From: Persicaria tinctoria | Lineage: Eukaryota; Streptophyta; Magnoliopsida; Caryophyllales; Polygonaceae | Assembly (NCBI GenBank): GCA_037127255.1 | Contig: JBANSL010000016.1 | Span: 7,070,501 to 7,134,500 of the forward strand | Length of the DNA stretch: 64,000 nt | Direction of reading: 5' to 3' | Part shown: positions 11,628-23,287 of the stretch, piece by piece | How the letters are laid out: each line of letters begins with the position of its first letter | How positions within the stretch are numbered: position 1 is the stretch's first letter | Made by a program: the position numbers and the translations under genes | Notes under the pieces: model-generated | The model's input: only the letters and a program-made list of their open reading frames with translations | Databases searched by the model: none | Told to the model about the DNA's origin: nothing

Positions 11628-13016
11628 ATATTTTTTTATTAGGAAATAATTTGAGTGCCAGACAGACCTGGCTACTCGATAGGCCGATAAATCGGCAGAC
11701 GGCGAGCCGTCAAACATACAACATAAAAATAAAAATGGTGCAAAACAAAAGTGAAAAGCAAACAGTTCCAGACGAACAAACGAGCCTAACCCTAAACAGC
11801 AGAGGACAACGTAGACTAAGACTCGGAGCCAAGCGCCACAAAGCGATGACACCGCTGGCCGGCGGTACATCAGGAGTCCCTGTGGGCGATGAAGACGAGC
11901 CTCCAAGGAAAATTTCCGAAATACGGAGTCGCCTCGATACACACCGCCTCGACCCCAGCCAGACCCGACACCGGACGCCAGAGCCCTTGCTAAGAATAGG
12001 ATCGCAAAGAGCACCCGAGAAAGCAGCCGCTAACCACCCTTGAAAACCGCACCAGAAAACCCTAACGGGATTTTAACAAGACCCTTTCGGGATTGGTTTC
12101 AGCCCAACCAAATATACCAAATAAAATATATTAAGTCGGGTGGGAGTCTGAATGTAATTTTTTTAATTTTTTTTTTTAATTTTAATTTTTTTTTTTCCGG
12201 GTCTCCTTTGGGTCCAAGAAAAATCCTTGGGCCCAAAGAAAAGGATACGGGCTCAAACAAGGGGCAACACGGGCCAAGGAGACGCCAATGGCCATAGCAC
12301 CAGAAAGGAGCCAATCTACAGCCCCAAGGTGAGAAAGGATCTGCAACTCCGCCGGCCACCATCCATCACCAGGAGAGATGTGAGAGGGCGTGGCACCGGA
12401 GAGAGGCGGGGTTCATAGGGTCGACAGAGCCGGCCGAATCGAGGAGAAGATATTTGGTGACAGAAGGAGTCGCGAGTGGAGAAGAAAACTACCAGGCGCC
12501 ACCACCAGGAACCACCGGCCGCCACGACCGGAGAGAGACCGAGGAGAAGGGGCAACCAAGTAACCAACCAGTCCTCCGAGGTGAGTACAAGCCAGTCAAG
12601 ACGGTGGGTAGGGAGCCATGAACGACGAGCATCCCCGTGAACAAAGCACCTGAAGATACAATTGAGGGGTTATACACCAAATTGGGCAGAGCAAAATCAG
12701 ATTCGGGAAGACAAACCCAAAATCAAACAAAGCCCCAACAAAATTAGGCAATCGATTACAATTCGAAGAAGGAGTTGCAAATTAAGGGTTTCACAAGATG
12801 GGTAGATTGGGGCTCCCGAAGGAGATTTAGGGCTCCCGAAGGAAATTTAGCACTCTCAAAGAGAGATGGACATGGTTGAAACCAAGCGGGATGGCGAGGC
12901 CGTCATAGATGATGGTGGTCGGCGGTGGTCGACGGTGTGGTGCGCCTTCACTGTGCTAACACAGGGAAGGATTTTTTCCTCTCTGAATTCAACTCAGCAT
13001 TAACTACTCCTGATAA
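11628..13016 (-). mobile_element. LINE-like retroelement copy 1
   Basis: A direct repeat of at least 14 bp (CGAGTGCCTTTTAT, 11614-11627 and 13017-13030) flanks the segment. It starts on the plus strand with a T-rich run and attaggaaataatt, the reverse of a 3' poly(A) tail, so the element is in minus orientation. A 182-codon open frame (11466-12014) shares peptide stretches such as GRGGVYR.DSV.RKF with copies 2 and 3, but no reverse transcriptase is present. It is a non-autonomous or 5'-truncated non-LTR element. Short CCTTWCGGGAT-like motifs occur in all three copies. Confidence 0.8.
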
Positions 13017-13062
13017 CGAGTGCCTTTTATCTATACCAATGTGGTCTCGTGCTATACAATGT

Positions 13063-14181
13063 TGTTTTTTTTTGTTTTGTTTTTTTTTAATTAGGAAATA
13101 ATTCTAGAGTCAGTTACTCGAGAGGTCGACTAGGTCGGCAGACGGTGTAACCGTCTATACATATAAAAAGGTGCAACAACAACAAAGTGGGAGACGTAGA
13201 AACCCGGATGAGCAAGCGAGCCAAACCCGTATATGCTGGAAACAACGTAGACTAGGATCCGATGCCAAGCATCCCCAGACGGCGACACCATTGGCCGGCG
13301 GTAAATCAGGGGCAGTCCTGTGGGCGGTGAAGACGATCCTCCAAGGAATTTCCTACACACGGAGTCGACTCGATACACACCTCCACGACCCCAGCCAAAT
13401 ACCGACACTGGTTGCCAGAGCTCCAACACGGAAGAGGAATGCTAAAAGCCACAGGGATCACACCAAGAACCACCTTAGGAGCCGCGCAGCTTGAATCCCT
13501 TTCAGACGAAAGAGACTTTATTTAAACCCTAACGGGATATTCAAGCCCTTACGGGATTTAGGTCCTTTCGGGGTATGCTCAAAGAGTGGTTTCAACCCTT
13601 TCGGTTTTTTTTTTCCTCCAAATCTTGGGCCCAAAGGACCCGAAACTTGAGCCCCAAGGACCAAGGAGGAGCGAGAGGGTTTCAGCCAAGGATACCCACC
13701 CGAACGGCGGCGATGACGGCCACCGGAGAGCGGCAGAAGCGCCCACCGACGGGCGGACAAGCAGCGCCCCAGGCCGAATGAAGGGGAGAGCACCGAAACC
13801 AAGGCAAGGAGAGAGGTAGTGGGATGACCCAAAATACGTCGACAAACAACAAATTGAGGGTTAGACAACGATGATGGAGGATATGGAGCCCGAAATCAAC
13901 CAACGATCAAGCCGATTGGAGGGAGGAGATCGAGGATGATCTGTGGAAGGGACTCGAGTTTGGGGTTAGGAGGGGGAAGCGGTTCGACGGTAGCACAAAC
14001 TACAGCCACCCAGGAGCGTTGATGGTGGTGAGGGGAGCCGATTGACGGCAGACGGAGCGAGTGGCGGTGGTGGCCGTAAATAAGATGAGAGGGTGGTGGT
14101 TGTCCGGGGTGGTGGTGGTTAGAAGGGTTAAGGGGTTGGGTTTTTTAGAGAGAGGCAAGAGCCTCTCTCTCTTCTCCCACT
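13063..14181 (-). mobile_element. LINE-like retroelement copy 2
   Basis: The segment is flanked by a 14-bp target duplication GTG(C/T)TATACAATGT (13049-13062 and 14182-14195) with one mismatch. It begins with a long T run on the plus strand, the complement of a poly(A) tail. Its right end (the element's 5' end) is a CT-rich tract at about 14140-14181. The open frame 13130-13429 is related to those of copies 1 and 3. It lies only 18 bp beyond the target repeat of copy 1, in the same orientation. Confidence 0.82.
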
Positions 14182-14338
14182 GTGTTATACAATGTGTCTT
14201 ACAAGTATAACACTTATAAGTATATGATTTATTTAATTTATATAAAAGTACCTCATTGTAAGAATGTTAGACAATATCTGTGTCCTTACATGGTTTTAAG
14301 TTTGTTGAGTTAATCTAGATGGCTACATCGTATACAAA

Positions 14339-15064
14339 GTTTTTTTTTAATTAGGAAATAATTCGAAGGACGGGCAAACCTGACACCTCGAGAATCCGCT
14401 AAAGTTGGCGGACGGTGAACCGTCAACTCAAGTAACATAAGAAACAGAGAAGAAAGGTGTAATACAAACGGTGGGAAGCAGACAAATGCAGTCGAACACG
14501 CGACCCTAACCAGGACTATGCTGGGGACAACATAGACTAAAGAGTTGACGCCAAGCACCACCAAGTAGTGACACTGCTGGCCAACGGTACATTCGGAGTC
14601 CCTGTGGGCAATGAAGACGATCTTCCCAGGAAATTTTCGTAACGCGAAATCGCCTTGACCCCAGCCAGACCGACACCGCACGCCAGAACCCCAACTCAGG
14701 AGAGGAACGTCATGAACAACCAGACTCGCAGCCGAGAACCACCCTTGTAAGACGCACCAAGAGGCCCTTTTGGGATTTAATCTAGCCTTTTCGGGATTTG
14801 GTTTCAACTTTCAACCCTCTCAGATATTGTTTTATTGTTATTTATTTATTTATAAATACACGGGCTGCCTCGGGAGTCGGACCCAATAAAAATAATTCCC
14901 AAAGCGCAATCTTGTCGGGCCAAAAGCATCACCTACGGGTCACATAGGCCCAAGGAAGACCAAAGGCCCAAAAATGGCAGGAATGAAAGCTGCGCTACTG
15001 CAGCACCCGACAGTACATTACCACCAACATAGCGTACCATCACTAACATATACTGGATATGAAT
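14339..15064 (-). mobile_element. LINE-like retroelement copy 3 (right end uncertain)
   Basis: A T run followed by attaggaaataattcg and the peptide relic at 14310-14807 identify a third copy of the family next to copies 1 and 2. I could not find a target duplication. The right end is placed where related sequence fades before the (TA)n tract. The left boundary is good to a few bases. Confidence 0.6.
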
Positions 15065-15082
15065 TCAATTTACCCTATTGAG

Positions 15083-15084
<2 letters not shown>

Positions 15085-15135
<51 letters not shown>
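15085..15135. repeat. (TA)n microsatellite
   Basis: This is an almost pure TA tract of about 50 bases directly joined to the inverted-repeat element that starts at 15136. A second TA tract (15998-16015) closes the other side. Confidence 0.95.
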
Positions 15136-15138
<3 letters not shown>

Positions 15139-15997
15139 AGAAGTTCTAGTAAAACGGATTATAAGGTGAAACGTGTAACATCATAATATGAGTTGGATTA
15201 AATAAAATGAACCGATGAGATTTATATGTATTTCCACACTCCTAGGCTAGATTAGACAAATTAGGAAACCAGTTTAATTAGAACTAATTAATGAAATAAA
15301 TTAAGAAGGCAATTTAATGTTTATTTCCTTAATTAATTTTATTTTACACCAGTAATCATGGATCCCATGTGCGTCTATCTATATTTCTTGTTTCCAATAT
15401 TCATTTCAATCCTAGTAAATATTCACTCATTGTTAAGATGACTTTCTTATAGATTTGAAATCACATCTATAATTTATCTATACTTAATATTTCGTTTTTA
15501 AAAAAATTAAATATTCAATTTTATCATTTGTTGTATTCATTTCAAACAAGGTAAATATTCATTTCAGTCTTAATATTCATTTTAAACAAAATAAATATTC
15601 ATTTCATATTGTTGTATATTCACTACTATGACTTTCTAATATAGATATGAAATTACACGTCTCTTAAAGTTATCTATACTTAATATTCATTTTTAAAAAG
15701 TAAATATTCATCTTTATCATTTGTTATATTCATTTCAAACAAAGTAAATATTCATAACCTTTTGTGTATTCAATATCAGTACGTTCAATAAATTAGTATG
15801 TAATGTTTTGACTCTTTTTTTTTTTTCCAAATGAATTGTTACCATGTTTATGAAAGAAACAATTTAGGATAGTCACCATAAATGCTATATTTCCTATTTC
15901 AAATGATCGATTATCATCCATTGATTTGTTTTTAATCCAACGCATATTATGATGTTACACGTTTTACCCTATAATCCGTTTTACTAGAACTTTACCC
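15136..15997. mobile_element. Inverted-repeat element 1 inside a (TA)n tract
   Basis: The two ends are long inverted repeats: GGGAGAAGTTCTAGTAAAAC at 15136 and the complement of GGGTAAAGTTCTAGTAAAAC ending at 15997, with similarity for about 65 bases. TA repeats flank both ends. The 862-bp interior is AT-rich, has repeated taaatattcatttca phrases and codes for nothing. Insertion in TA microsatellites recalls the rice Micron elements; assignment to a superfamily is open. Confidence 0.78.
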
Positions 15998-16032
<35 letters not shown>

Positions 16033-16554
16033 GTTGAGTCATGTGTTTACATCATTTATTGTGTTTTGTGTTAACAAATTTCGGCCACTGATTTAATGAA
16101 ATGGGTAGCTGAGATTATTTAGCAATTTGATTTTCTTTAATTAAAATCAATGGGACCCACCTCTTTCCTTGCCCACTTGCTGAGTTACGTGCGCGTGCGT
16201 CTCTTTTTTTTTTGTGGTGTTACGTTTTTTGGTGAGGTAATGTTTTTTTGTTGTGGTGCACTGTTTGAACTATTCGATAAGGTGACATTAATTATTCGCT
16301 AACTTATACTTATTATTCGTGTGTAAAGAGGAGTTATTTTTTAGATAATAACTAAAGGGTTGGTAAATTTTGCAACTATTCGCTAGGTTAATAGTAAATA
16401 TTCGCTAAATTGATCGTTATTATTCGTCTGTAAAGAGGAGTTATCATTTAGATAATAGCAAAATAGTTGGTCAATTTTGCAATTATTTGCTAGGTTAATA
16501 GTAAATATTCGCTAAATTGATTGTTATTATTCATCTTGGAAAGAGGAGTTATCA

Positions 16555-18807
16555 TCTATCTATATAAATTCTTAATTTAGAAGAGTTTCACTGATGTGTC
16601 ATCGCTAGAGGAGTTTTAGGAGTGTTAGTTAACCAATCATTTTTTTTTTTGCCTTTTTTCTTTAATTTTCCTTTAATGTTTTATTCTTTCGAACCGAAAG
16701 CCCCTTTCATCTGGCCTTTTCTCTTCAGACTATCGCTGCCCCTTTCATAGTTTCATTCCCGTTCAGTGATCCCACAAGATAAGCAGTTCGCCACGGCTTA
16801 AGCGTGAGTGATCCCTTCCCTTCCGACGCCCATCTTCTTCTCCGAATTCGTCCCTTCGACCCTTTATCCACCTCTCCTAATCGGCTAATCCTAATTGACC
16901 TTCTCACCTTCACCAGAGCCACCGGCGATGGATTTCGACCTTGAAGCAACAGTTGGCCATGGATGCTGCACACTGGCCGCCACCCCCTTCCGATGCCCAT
17001 CTCTTTCTATGAACATGATTCATGTACTTTCCGGTCCTGTTTAATGTGGAATATGCTATTGTGATTAGTTGTTCATTAATTAGGAAGTTTAACAGAGTCC
17101 AATATATTTTGCAGATGGTCGCATAAATTCTCTATGAGTTGGTTTTGTTGGCCAATTTAGCGATTATGACTTTTGAGAAGAAGGGCACCAAAGGAAGATT
17201 CCTCTACTTATTTGAATGGTATAATAAATCCCGTAAAAAGTTGTGTCCAAAATCATTCTCAAACATCAAGTATTGTTTGCATTTCCTCCTATAACTTCCA
17301 AGTTCATTAAATTTTTTTTTTACCAGGAGTTTGTATTTTAGTACTAGATCGGTGCATTTACATTGCAAATTTGTATTTAGCAGGTGCAAATGGAGGGAAT
17401 GAAAATCTTGGTGATTCAGTATTTTCTCCGTCTCCTTTGGTGAGAGTCGATCCCTTCTTTTTGATATATATCCTCATCTAATTGTAATTGTAGTGATAAA
17501 GGCATTCACTTATCCGAGGTGCTCGATCACTTACTATGGATGAAAACTGCCCTGTTTATCTACTGAGAGTGATATATGATGCTTTCATATTTTCGTTAAG
17601 AGAGATTCACGTTTTAGCGAAGATGCCTACCCAACTAAATCAAATGGCAACAATAACTACACACCATCCTTTAATGGAGATGATGGTTATGGAAGTAAAG
17701 CACCTGATCTGGTGGCCAGACTAATGGGGTTGGAATTCTTTCCCACATCAAGTGAAACAAGTTCAATTTGCTCTTATCTCAAGCTACTTATGAGTTACTC
17801 GCCATTTTTGTAAGTTCTTTTTGTAAGCTCTTTTGAGTTGCAATGTTCTTATCTCATGCTACTTATGAGTTGCTTGCCACTTCTGTAAGTTCTTATGAGT
17901 TGCAATGACGTGTTTTTGTATATACAGACTAATTTTGTATATAGAAGGGACTGAAATAGGTCTGTTATTTTTTCTATTTCTTCCTATTTTCTGTCAGAAT
18001 CTTAACATCTAATTGGATTTTTACTTTTTTAATTTAACATTTGAAAATCATTCGGTTAAATCTGTCAAAATCTTATCATCTAATTAGATTTCTATTTTTT
18101 TAAATCTAACATTTGAAAATCAATATGTTGAGGTATCTTATTTGTTAGATTGGGAAGAAAAGTATAAACAATGTGTTGAGTTATCTGATTTGTTAATGTC
18201 TTTTAAATTTATTCATATTTTATGGAAAATCTCAACTTCTGATTTGTTGTTATCCATTTCCCTCCACAAGAGGAGATCGTTACTTGTGGTTGTTGGAGGA
18301 GTATAGCGTGTTGCACGGATGGAAGCGCATGAAATGGTGGGAAGATTTTGCAGTTGAGATATGTTTCGTGTGCGTTGCAAGCAGCGATGACGACGCTGAA
18401 ATTGGGAAAGGAAACCTTCCATGTGAATTGATTTGAACCTTCGCCTGTTTTATGCAAAAAGTAAAAAAAAAAATTAAAATGCTTATATATATTTTTTTAA
18501 TATTTTGTTTCTCTCCTTTTTGGTCAAATTGGGAATGCCATAGCCATCGAAACGGATACTCCGTATAAATTGGGAAGAAAAGTATAAACAATGTGTAAAC
18601 TGTAAAGCGATTTCATGATCATTCATTCATAAATTTTGTTCCACACTTACTTTGGACCTTAATTTTAAAATTTTCATTTTTCATTTTTCAATCTCTCGAT
18701 ATTGGAAACATCAAGAATCTAGAATTAAAAGTATAACTTACCTACTGTCTATAATGATTTTTATTTATTTTTTATATAAACGCGCCATGGCGCGGGGATT
18801 ATACTAG
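16555..18807 (+). mobile_element. Non-autonomous Helitron with captured gene fragments
   Basis: The 5' end is TCTATCTATATAAATTC and the 3' end is a 14-bp perfect palindrome CGCGCCATGGCGCG (18781-18794) followed 13 bases later by CTAG. It lies between A (16554) and T (18808), the standard Helitron target, and neighbouring minisatellite units show the empty site. No Rep/helicase is present, so it depends on other copies. It carries at least one host gene fragment (17601-17770). Its ends match the minus-strand Helitron at 50224-51443, so both are one family. The phrase gggaagaaaagtataaac occurs twice inside (about 18153 and 18570). Confidence 0.9.
17601..17770 (+). pseudogene. Captured fragment of a TRM/LONGIFOLIA-type (VARLMGL motif) gene
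   Basis: The frame starting at 17601 reads RDSRFSEDAYPTKSNG and later GSKAPDLVARLMGLEFFP. VARLMGL is the hallmark N-terminal motif of plant TRM/LONGIFOLIA proteins, which often end in a DUF4378 domain and work with TON1 at cortical microtubules. No start codon or remaining domains are present, and it lies wholly inside the Helitron. An exon-like piece at 17382-17436 bounded by AG and GT may come from the same gene. It is a transposon-carried relic, not a gene. Confidence 0.72.
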
Positions 18808-19979
18808 TTTAGATAATTTTAGATAAAAGCAAAAAGGTTGGTCAATTTTGCAATTATTCGCTAGGTTAATAGTAAATATTCGCTAAATTGATCGTTATTA
18901 TTCGTGGGTAAAGAGAAGTTATTGTTTAGATAATAACAAAAGGACTATTCGTTATGTTAATAGTAATTATTCGCTAAATTGATCGTTATTATTCGTCTGT
19001 AAATAGGAGTTATCGTTTATTACCTACACTGATCGACTAGATTCAACAAGTTTCATCAGTATCAACGTACTGGAGTTAATACAAATTAAAAACATATTGC
19101 AAGAGCTCATCCATTAATCCATAATCTGTGAAAGATGAAGTTAATCCACTAAGTCAAAGTCACTATGCATACAGATTAAAATCAAAGGCTTACTTAAATT
19201 CAAAGGTCATCATCGCCAACATGAGTCATCGTCATCACCGTAAATAGGCTTACTAACGAATACTCTGTAAAATCGAAGGCAGGCATCTAATTAACCAAAT
19301 CGCCGACGCCGTCATCGCCAAATCGCCGTCGGCCTTGTCCTCCGTCAGCCTTCTTTAGCTCCACCATCGTCCTCCTTCAAATCGATGTCGCCTCTTCGCC
19401 ATCGCCATCGCTGCTTCGCCATCACCTCTTCGCTGCTTCGCCATCTCCATAGCCGCCGCTGGTTGTCGAAACCCTCATCGCACCGGATCCTGGCGTGGGA
19501 GAGGAGAGGGAGATGGTTATAGCGGCGGCGGTTTTCGAGGATGATGATTGCAGCAGCGGCGGTTTCCGACGATGTGCAATTGTTCCTCGGCGGCGGTTTC
19601 TCTCGATCTCTTCTTCCTCCCGGAGATGTGCGATTGCTCCGCGGATGGCGTCACCTAGGGCTCCGGCTACGACGATGCTAGCCATCGGCTACCTCAAATC
19701 CAATCTAATTGAGAACGGAGTGGATTGGGTTGGAGATTTATGGGAAGAATATGGATGAGAGATGGGTTAGGGTTTTTTTTTTCAAAACACACGCGCTTGT
19801 TATAACGTGGGTGTTGATTTGGTATGGGTCCCACGTCACCTTAATTAAAAAAAAAATCAGTAAATTCGTTTAATCTCCACCCTTGATTCATCTCTAATCA
19901 ATGTTCAGGATTTGTTAACACTAAACACCGTAAGAGTTGTTAACATTTGATCCATACTCTCTCTCTATATATATATATA

Positions 19980-20447
19980 GAGAGAGAGAGAGAATGGGTA
20001 ACTTGTGCACAAGGCTTAGGATGTGCATTGTGCACAAAATATTATTCGGTGAAATGTGAAACATTATTCAGTGAAATTTGAAGCATTATTCGGTGAAATG
20101 TGAGTATTGTTTAGGGGAATGTGAAACATTATTTGGTGAAATTTGAGGCATTCCATATAAATTGTAACTATTGTTTAGGGAATTGAGGTTTCTTTTATTT
20201 GAAATGGATAAATAAAAAAACTAAACATTATTCGGTAGAATGTTATAAATTATTCAGTGGAATTGGGACGTTTTCATCTGAACTGAACGGAAAAAAAAAA
20301 CATAACAGTGTTCGGTAGAATGTTTCACATTTCACCGAATAATGCTTAAAATTTCACCGAATAATGTTTCACATTTCACCGAATAATATTTGTGCACAAT
20401 GCACACCAATGCACACCCTAAGGGGTGTGCACTCTAGAACCACTCCC
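19980..20447. mobile_element. Inverted-repeat (foldback) element 3 next to (TA)n
   Basis: Both halves carry inverted copies of GTGCATTGTGCACAAA and of runs such as ttcggtgaaatgtgaaacatt. The left end follows the TA/GA tract that closes element 2; the right end is at about 20447. There is no coding capacity. The shape is that of a foldback MITE. Confidence 0.68.
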
Positions 20448-20623
20448 AAGTACACAAAAATTTAGACAACCATATATAACTGCATTGATTTGTTACATAG
20501 TCCATCCTCCAACATCAAATAACAATCACACCAAGAAAGAACCGAATTGATATCATACCACATAATTATAGTATATATTATACCTATATACTTTCTTAAA
20601 AATGCTTAAGGACATATTTGAGG

Positions 20624-22622
20624 CTATATTAGACGCTTGGGAAAGCAACATCTGAATAGCTTCTTCACCAGTCGACCCAAACACCTAAGAAGCCTCACCG
20701 TCCACAAAATAATATGCCCTAGAAGAAGTAGCGCAGCGACACCGAACCACGCCAAAAAGGAGTATTTAAGAACCTTATACACTAGATTCCGATCTTCCAC
20801 GGGAGTCAGTGCATATAATGAAACTCCATAAGCAGCTGTCATAGTCGCGATAGCCACCCACATCGTTACCATAATCAAAGCAACGAAGAACCGCCTACAT
20901 GGCAACCCGCTTATGAGCAACAGTATACTGCTCATAGATGCTATTAACCCGGCGGTGTTGAGGATGATAAAGTAGTTGTAGTGACGCTTGCTTTGTTGAA
21001 TCATAACGGGTGAGCCAGCTGTATGCCCGGTTTGGTTGCTAGTTGTGTTAGTAGTTGTAGTGTCTTGCCAGGCTCCACCAGGAGGGGTTATGCCTGCCTG
21101 GAAAGCCATGGTGGCAATCAAGGAGGCGACGACCATTAGAGCACTACGTTGGTTCTCGAGCCAATCAAAATGCCTATTTTTTTCCTTTTCCTTTTTGATA
21201 TCTTCTGATAGTAACATCTTGGATCGCTTCAGCATCAACATAAGCTGATGCTCATTGTTGATATTGTCTTTGTGGCTTTGCTTAAATATGTCCATTGACG
21301 TCAAACCTTTCAAATTTGGGGCATTTTTCTTTATTCTTCTGTCAGTGAGCAAGAAACGTACAATCTGTGCCCAATGATTTGTAGGAGTTAAAAAAAGAAA
21401 TACTATTAAGGGTTCGTTTCACACGACATATATATATATGTATTAATGCTAATATTAAAATAAAAAAAAAGGGGCCAAACTAATTAAAATATTCTAACTT
21501 ACAAAAAAAATATTCCTACCTTTTAATAATAAAAATATCTTAATTTTTTTTTCCGACTATAAATCCGAGAATGCGCGATGACCTATATATAATTGGCGAA
21601 GTTAAGATTGATATTGGTGAGTTTTAGATAATATCGACTTGTTTTAATGATAATATTATTATTTAATTTGAACAATTTCATATCATTGTTTTGACCCAAT
21701 TTATGATCGAAAACATGAGTCATGATACTTTGTTACTATTTTTTTTAAATGTTGGGTTATTTTTCTTACCGTTGAAAGGTGAAAAATATTTTTTTTAAAG
21801 CTCGTATATACAAATGTTGAGTTATTTTAATTAATTTTACCTTAAAAAATAATAAAAGAAATATTATTTGATATTAAATCCCGTTAGGAAAAACAAATTT
21901 ATCCAACTTTTACATCTTTATTTAATTAAAGTCAAAGTCAAGTTTTTTAAAAAAATGAAGCGATATATAGTGTGTAATTAGAATATACAATTAATACCTG
22001 CTTCTCAAAAAATAATACACAATACCTCAAGTTGTTTATTAGCGACAGCAACGTGCATCACCGTGTTACCACCTACATCGGTGGCGTTCAACATCTCGGC
22101 ATCCCCCACCGCGCTCACCACCAACCTCAACGCTTCCACCTGGTTGTACTTGACGCACAAGTGCAAGATACTCTCTCCGCCACCACATCCGCCAGCTTGC
22201 CCAACCACCTCCCTTGCTGCCGGTGGTATGACCCTCAACAGCTCGTCAAGGACAAGGAGATGACCTTTCATGGCAGCCAAATGAACCGGGTTCATCCCAT
22301 ACATGTCACGTGCAAAGCACATGCTAGGGTTGATCGAAACAAGGGCTCTGACAAGCTCTAGGTGGCCGTTCCTAGTCGCTACATGGAGAGGAGACGACTT
22401 GTCGTTGGGGTCAAGCTCCTCGGAAAAGCTAGGGTTTAGACGGAGAAGCTCACACACAAACTGTGTGTGCCCTAGCTTACAAGCTACGTGGAGAGCTAGG
22501 GTGGTGGACGATCTGTAGACCAGAAGAGGGTCCCTTTGGAGCAAGCTCTGCAAGGCGGCAACGTCGCCTTGCAGAGCCGCATCATATAACAATTGGTTAG
22601 TACTTGGAGCGTTATCTTCCAT
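20624..22622 (-). CDS. BDA1-like ankyrin repeat/PGG-domain membrane protein (copy C), two exons
   Basis: Exon 1 is 22026-22622 and exon 2 is 20624-21364, with a 661-bp GT-AG intron at the same phase-0 place as in copy B. The product is 445 residues. The six ankyrin repeats (LALHVACKLGH, SSPLHVATRNGH, MNPVHLAAMKGH, ESILHLCVKYNQ and others) are followed by a PGG domain with the NPPGG-type motif seen here as ITPPGG, four membrane helices and a Cys/basic tail. The loop after the first helix is Thr-rich and has two N-glycosylation sequons (NTT, NQT). This copy is more diverged from B than D is in the ankyrin exon. Its role in defence signalling is inferred from family resemblance. Confidence 0.9.
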
Positions 22623-22670
22623 ATATTTTCTAGTTGGTTATGTTTTGTGCAAGTTTGTAATTAAATGTTT

Positions 22671-22708
22671 CTTATATTTATGTATAGAAGGTTGATAGTT
22701 GAAGTCAA
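22671..22708 (-). promoter_or_regulatory. W-box and TATA region of copy C
   Basis: A W-box TTGACTT (22702-22708, minus strand) precedes a TATA-like CTATACATAAATATAAG (about 22671-22686). The arrangement parallels copies B and D although the surrounding sequence differs more. Confidence 0.5.
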
Positions 22709-22750
22709 TGGAGTGGGGAAAAAAATATGTTTTTTGGGTTTTCACTACCT

Positions 22751-23088
22751 GAATAAAATATTTTAATCACAAATTGCCGTAGGAATTAAATACCAACGGA
22801 ACGGAACGGGGTAAACGGTGGCATTTCCGAACGGCCGGTTCCATTGGATTAAACAGCTAATTAAATTTATTAATTTTTTGAGCAATTAAATTTATTAATT
22901 AACATCAAATTAAGAATTAAGATGAATACGGAGTAATACTTAGTGAATAAAATATTTTAATCACAAATTGCCGTAGAATTAAATACCAACGGAACGGGGT
23001 AAACGGTGGCATTTCCAAACGGTCGGTTCCTTTGAATTAAACAGCTAATTAAATTTATTAATTAACATCAAATTAAGAATTAAGATGA
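22751..23088. repeat. Direct duplication upstream of copy C
   Basis: The segment 22751-22925 (gaataaaatattttaatcac... to ...attaagatga) recurs at 22945-23088, shorter by one internal duplication. Both contain the unusual aacggaacggggtaaacggt. A SINE is attached to the end of the second copy. No gene is present. Confidence 0.85.
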
Positions 23089-23213
23089 CGGTCAAGTCTT
23101 ACTAGCTACTAGGATAACATGTAGTGACCAATAGAATAATAGATCACGAGTTGGAATCCCTCCTCCTCCAATATTGTAATGGTCTAAGTGCCTACTTTTG
23201 AAACAAAAAAAAA
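23087..23213 (+). mobile_element. tRNA-derived SINE-like insertion
   Basis: About 127 bases between a direct repeat AAGAATTAAGAT (23075-23086) and AAGAATTAAAAT (23214-23225) end in an A run. The phrase GAGTTGGAATCCC (near 23140-23152) resembles the B box of tRNA promoters. The family is not identified. Confidence 0.6.
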
Positions 23214-23287
23214 AAGAATTAAAATAAATAATACTTAGTGGTGTAGAAATAGAAGGTTGTTTAGTGAATTTTGACTAATTAATTTCA

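Larger units (their letters stand above)
16331..19030. repeat. Minisatellite (about 107-bp unit) split by the Helitron
   Basis: Units contain gctaggttaatagtaaatattcgctaaattg... and gagttatc; the gagttat phrase recurs at 16331, 16438, 16546, about 18915 and 19017. Spacing is about 102-117 bp once the Helitron 16555-18807 is removed. About five units are present. The repeat lets the exact Helitron insertion point be read: uninterrupted units have gagttatcatttagataat. Confidence 0.82.
16016..19966. mobile_element. Inverted-repeat element 2 inside (TA)n, carrying a Helitron
   Basis: Both ends start with a GA run next to a TA tract and continue as imperfect inverted repeats of about 65 bp; the shared core is GTGTTAACAAAT (near 16066 and, inverted, near 19910). 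The interior holds a tandem repeat (16331-19030) that is split by a 2.25-kb Helitron, so the element without the Helitron is about 1.7 kb. The C+G-rich part 19260-19700 has open frames on both strands but no recognised protein. Confidence 0.65.

Noticed and set aside
16725..17000. 91-codon minus-strand open frame in the Helitron
   Set aside because: No recognised motif and no splice-consistent extension; may be part of a captured fragment but unsupported.
19422..19758. Overlapping open frames on both strands in C+G-rich sequence
   Set aside because: Low-complexity residues, no motif, and inside an inverted-repeat element.
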